NCBI GenBank assembly: GCA_900543455.1
Contig: UQRR01000099.1
Span: 1 to 7,412, forward strand
Direction: 5' to 3'
DNA from: an uncultured Dialister sp.
GTDB lineage: Bacteria > Bacillota > Negativicutes > Veillonellales > Dialisteraceae
DNA length: 7,412 nt
Program-made: the position numbers and the translations under genes
Part shown: positions 5,517-7,412 of the stretch, one piece after another
How the letters are laid out: each line of letters starts with the position of its first letter
Position numbering within the stretch: position 1 is the stretch's first letter
The notes under the pieces: generated by a model
The model's input: only the letters and a program-made list of their open reading frames with translations
The model's database searches: none
What the model was told of the DNA's origin: nothing

Positions 5517-5532
5517 CTGGCCGATAGGTCAG
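5517..5532 (+). other. Leader hairpin in the tRNA-Ser precursor
   Basis: CTGGCC (5517-5522), GATA and GGTCAG (5527-5532) form a six-pair stem with one G-T wobble, 11 bases before the mature tRNA 5' end. It lies within the predicted 5' leader removed by RNase P. It may be incidental or a processing determinant. Confidence 0.35.
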
Positions 5533-5543
5533 GGAACAAACGT

Positions 5544-5635
5544 GGAGAGGTGTCCGAGCGGTTGAAGGTGCATGATTGGAAATCATGTTGACGGCGAATA
5601 CCGTCACGGGGGTTCGAATCCCCCTCTCTCCGCCA
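5544..5635 (+). tRNA. tRNA-Ser (anticodon GGA), CCA encoded
   Basis: A complete class II tRNA is visible. The acceptor stem is GGAGAGG (5544-5550) with TCTCTCC (5625-5631), including one G-U pair. The anticodon stem is CATGA/TCATG around loop TTGGAAA (5576-5582), giving anticodon GGA at 5578-5580, which reads serine codons UCC and UCU. A long variable arm TGACGG-CGAATA-CCGTCA (5589-5606) is diagnostic for serine/leucine-type tRNAs. The T arm is GGGGG-TTCGAAT-CCCCC (5608-5624). The discriminator is G5632 and CCA is encoded at 5633-5635. It is a single-gene transcription unit with its own promoter and terminator. Confidence 0.98.
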
Positions 5636-5685
5636 CAAAGTAAGAGCTCGTCGAAGAAGGCGGGCTCTTTTACTTTGCATTTTTT
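5636..5685 (+). terminator. Intrinsic terminator of the tRNA-Ser unit
   Basis: CAAAGTAAGAGCTCG (5636-5650) pairs with CGGGCTCTTTTACTTTG (5661-5677), with a two-base bulge and one mismatch, around a 10-base loop. CA and six T residues (5680-5685) follow. The hairpin begins immediately after the encoded CCA. Confidence 0.85.
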
Positions 5686-5805
5686 GTGGGAAAGAATCAT
5701 TTCCGCATCATGAGACATACGGCATAGCCATGGCGCTTCGCAATGCTCCTGGGGATGATGATGACCAGTTGTCTTTAGTTCACTCTGCTTCGTTACAATT
5801 ATCTA

Positions 5806-5834
5806 ATGACGCATGCATGAAAAAGGTATATAAT
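5806..5834 (+). promoter_or_regulatory. Promoter of the aminotransferase gene
   Basis: A perfect -10 box TATAAT (5829-5834) is preceded, after a 17-base spacer, by ATGACG (5806-5811), which matches four of six bases of TTGACA. Transcription would begin near 5841, giving a leader of about 83 bases. The spacer contains the palindrome CATGCATG. A weaker alternative upstream is TTGTCT (5769-5774) with TACAAT (5794-5799), but its 19-base spacing is poor. Confidence 0.7.
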
Positions 5835-5855
5835 GATTTTATGCTATCATGCATG
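5812..5855. promoter_or_regulatory. Two CATGCATG palindromes bracketing the -10 box (candidate operator)
   Basis: CATGCATG occurs at 5812-5819 and again at 5848-5855, exactly 36 bases apart. Both are extended by GA on the right; the second is part of the perfect 10-bp palindrome TCATGCATGA (5847-5856). Box 1 sits between -35 and -10, and box 2 lies at about +8 to +15. This geometry fits a repressor operator pair, but no regulator is identified. Confidence 0.45.
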
Positions 5856-5862
5856 AAATTAT

Positions 5863-5895
5863 GGAAAACTGATTACTTGGAGAATCAGTGCTTCC
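5863..5895 (+). other. Hairpin in the aminotransferase 5' leader
   Basis: CTGATT (5869-5874) pairs with AATCAG (5883-5888) around an eight-base loop. An outer GGAA/TTCC pairing (5863-5866 with 5892-5895) is separated by a small internal loop. It ends 12 bases before the Shine-Dalgarno region (5908-5916). It does not match any riboswitch I recognise. Confidence 0.4.
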
Positions 5896-5923
5896 CTACA
5901 GAAAGCCAAAGGAAGGTGCCAGT

Positions 5924-7117
5924 ATGAAAATTTCTCAGCGCGCATTAAGTTTGACCACATCCCCGATCCGCAGATTGGGACCCTACGCTCTCGAAGCAGA
6001 GAAGGCGGGGAAGAAAGTCTATCATCTGAATATCGGCCAGCCTGATATCGAGACGCCGGCGCAGTTTATGGACGCCATCCGCGGCTTCGACAAGAAAGTC
6101 GTCGCTTATGGTCCTTCGCAGGGGGATCCGAAGCTGATCGCCAAGGTGCAGGCGTACTATGAAGAATGGGGCATGCACTACGAAGCGAAGAACATCTACA
6201 TCACCAATGGCGGCAGTGAAGCCTTAGAGCTTGCGGCTCTCGCTCTCTGTGATCCGGGGGATGAGATCCTGGTCTTTGAACCGTTCTATGCGAACTACAA
6301 TTCCTTCGCGAAGATTTCCGGCGCACATGTGAAAGCGGTACCGACCCATGCAGAAAATGGCTATCGCCTGCCGGATGCAGCGACTGTCGAGCAGTATGTA
6401 TCTGACAAGACCCGCGCTATCCTTCTGACGAATCCGGGCAACCCGACCGGTGTCGTCTACACGAAAGCGGAAATGGATATGGTGGCAGGCATCGTGAAGA
6501 AATACGGTCTCGCTCTCATTGCGGATGAAGTCTATCGCGAATTCGTCTATGACGGTGCGTACACCAGCTTTGGCACCTACGAAGACCTCGCTGACAATGT
6601 CATCATCATCGACTCTGTATCGAAGCGTTACAGCGCCTGCGGGGCGCGTATCGGCTGCCTGATTTCCAAGAATGAAGAATTCACCAGTCAGATCAATAAG
6701 TTTTGTCAGGCACGCCTCTGTGTACCGGAAGTGGAGCAGATCGGCGCAGCTGCTCTCTATGATACACCGAAGTCTTACCTCGAAGCGGTCAATGAAGAAT
6801 ATAAGAAACGCCGTGATACCATCGCTGCCGGTCTGGCAGCCATTCCGGGCGTCATTTCCTCTGACCCGAAGGGGGCTTTCTACGTCATGGTGAAGCTTCC
6901 TGTCGATGATGCGGAGAAATTTGCCATCTGGATGCTGAAGGATTTCTCTGACAATGGGGAAACCGTCATGATCGCTCCCGGCAATGGTTTCTACGCGACC
7001 GAAGGCAAGGGCATCGATGAAGCCCGCCTCGCCTATGTCCTGAACTGCAGCGACCTCAAGAGAGCCATCGAGCTCCTCGGCAAGGGTCTCTCTCAGTATC
7101 CGGGCAAAAAGAATTGA
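5924..7117 (+). CDS. PLP-dependent class I/II aminotransferase (aspartate aminotransferase-like)
   Basis: The cytosolic pyridoxal-phosphate enzyme transfers amino groups between amino acids and 2-oxoacids; the exact substrate is not determinable here. From ATG 5924 the protein has 397 residues, typical for fold-type I aminotransferases. Landmarks are NIGQPDIETP (36-45), the PLP phosphate region TNGGSEALELAA (94-105), NPGNPTG (170-176, with Asn173 contacting PLP), ADEVYREF (200-207, Asp201 and Tyr204), the Schiff-base lysine Lys234 in DSVSKRYSACGARIG, and a C-terminal carboxylate-binding Arg368 in EARLAYVLNCSD. AAGGAAGG at about 5909-5916, seven bases upstream, supports this start. An in-frame ATG at 5888 would add 12 residues lacking family character. 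The gene is monocistronic, with its own promoter and terminator. Proximity to asparaginase and the Liv transporter is compatible with amino acid catabolism but does not define the substrate. Confidence 0.92.
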   Translation: MKISQRALSLTTSPIRRLGPYALEAEKAGKKVYHLNIGQPDIETPAQFMDAIRGFDKKVVAYGPSQGDPKLIAKVQAYYEEWGMHYEAKNIYITNGGSEALELAALALCDPGDEILVFEPFYANYNSFAKISGAHVKAVPTHAENGYRLPDAATVEQYVSDKTRAILLTNPGNPTGVVYTKAEMDMVAGIVKKYGLALIADEVYREFVYDGAYTSFGTYEDLADNVIIIDSVSKRYSACGARIGCLISKNEEFTSQINKFCQARLCVPEVEQIGAAALYDTPKSYLEAVNEEYKKRRDTIAAGLAAIPGVISSDPKGAFYVMVKLPVDDAEKFAIWMLKDFSDNGETVMIAPGNGFYATEGKGIDEARLAYVLNCSDLKRAIELLGKGLSQYPGKKN

Positions 7118-7133
7118 TGGCTTAAGATAAGAT

Positions 7134-7178
7134 GGGGCTGTGAAGAAATGAATCCTCATTTCTTCACAGCCCCTTTTT
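7134..7178 (+). terminator. Intrinsic terminator of the aminotransferase gene
   Basis: GGGGCTGTGAAGAAATGA (7134-7151) pairs perfectly over 18 positions with TCATTTCTTCACAGCCCC (7156-7173) around an ATCC loop. Five T residues follow (7174-7178). It begins 16 bases after the stop codon. Confidence 0.95.
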
Positions 7179-7193
7179 ACTTTGCTTTCATTT

Positions 7194-7238
7194 GGTTCAG
7201 GGTTCAAGGCTTTCGTGGCGGCTTCGCCGCCCTTTTTT
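7194..7238. repeat. Composite repeat copy 2: two heptamers plus GC hairpin with T-run
   Basis: GGTTCAG and GGTTCAA (7194-7207) are two 7-bp units whose complement belongs to the GAACCCC family at 4084-4125. They are followed by the hairpin GGCGGC-TTC-GCCGCC (7217-7231), which shares an exact 16-mer, on the other strand, with 4066-4081. CTTTTTT (7232-7238) follows, so on the plus strand the hairpin could act as a second, backup terminator behind 7134-7178. Confidence 0.65.
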
Positions 7239-7412
7239 AGAAGATGGTATTCTCGTATCGCAGCCTTCCCCTCTAGGAAATGCTATTAAGTTAAGGAAAT
7301 CGTTAGCTACGTAACGTCTTGCTCCCCCCTACGGAGGAAGTGCCGAAGGCAATATGTGCAAGCGAACTGGATTTTTAGGAGCGTAGCGACGCTAAAATCC
7401 AGTGAGACGCCA
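7239..7412. other. Terminal non-coding stretch with inverted repeats
   Basis: No coding region is recognised. CGTTA (about 7301-7305) and TAACG (7312-7316) form a short inverted repeat around GCTACG. TGCC-GAA-GGCA (7341-7351) is a mini-hairpin of the same style as GCGGC-GAA-GCCGC. The best structure is ACTGGATTTT-T-AG (7366-7378) pairing with CTAAAATCCAGT (7392-7403) over 12 pairs with one bulged T, around a core containing AGCGTAGCGACG. It resembles a dispersed palindromic repeat; nothing shows it is mobile. Confidence 0.5.

Noticed and set aside
5841..5923. Riboswitch or T-box in the aminotransferase leader
   Set aside because: The leader is only about 83 bases, has one modest hairpin, and lacks T-box, SAM, lysine or glycine motifs and a terminator/antiterminator pair.
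5730..5927. Small forward open frame (65 codons) whose TGA overlaps the aminotransferase ATG as ATGA
   Set aside because: It runs across the promoter and the predicted start site, has no ribosome binding site, and its composition is not gene-like. A 24-codon internal version from 5853 would be transcribed and coupled to the aminotransferase, but also lacks a Shine-Dalgarno sequence.
6224..7207. Long minus-strand open frame (327 codons) opposite the aminotransferase gene
   Set aside because: It is an antisense shadow of a gene with intact catalytic motifs; it would begin within the repeat at 7194-7207 and run through the terminator hairpin.

Overview
This window looks like ordinary chromosome of a low-to-mid GC Firmicute-type bacterium, most plausibly a member of the Negativicutes (Megasphaera/Dialister-like). 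The evidence is a TTGACA-N17-TATACT promoter, strong AGGAGG-type ribosome binding sites, a tRNA gene with encoded CCA, a complete branched-chain amino acid ABC transporter operon and GC-ending codon preference. The taxon is an inference from style, not from a database match.

Layout. Positions 177-3494 hold a compact four-gene operon, livH-livM-livG-livF. Each junction is a 1-nt stop/start overlap (TAATG or TGATG), and a very strong intrinsic terminator closes the operon (3529-3566). The substrate-binding protein (LivJ/LivK type) is not in the window and may lie upstream. Positions 3567-4140 form a gene-free block of repeats: a heptamer array, an 88-bp tandem repeat of about four copies, a second heptamer array, a small GC hairpin and a third heptamer array. 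A cytoplasmic-type L-asparaginase follows (4198-5178), with another heptamer array just after its stop codon. Positions 5449-5685 are a complete tRNA-Ser(GGA) unit with UP-like A-tracts, a consensus promoter, the tRNA and a terminator. Positions 5924-7117 encode a class I/II PLP aminotransferase. It has its own promoter, bracketed by two palindromic CATGCATG boxes, and a perfect 18-bp-stem terminator. The last ~235 bases are non-coding and again carry dispersed-repeat and hairpin sequence.

How the genes fit together (inference): LivHMGF imports branched-chain amino acids or related substrates, asparaginase releases ammonia from asparagine, and the aminotransferase moves amino groups between amino acids and 2-oxoacids. 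This suits an amino-acid-using anaerobe, but the three units are separately transcribed and need not be one pathway.

The most unusual content is intergenic. Five different tandem arrays (plus a two-copy remnant) all have a unit of exactly 7 bp, although their sequences differ (TTCTCAT, TGACTRG, CAGACCT, GAACCCC). The 88-bp array shows an apparent compensatory base change in a hairpin stem. I saw no CRISPR array, prophage, transposase, toxin-antitoxin or defence gene.
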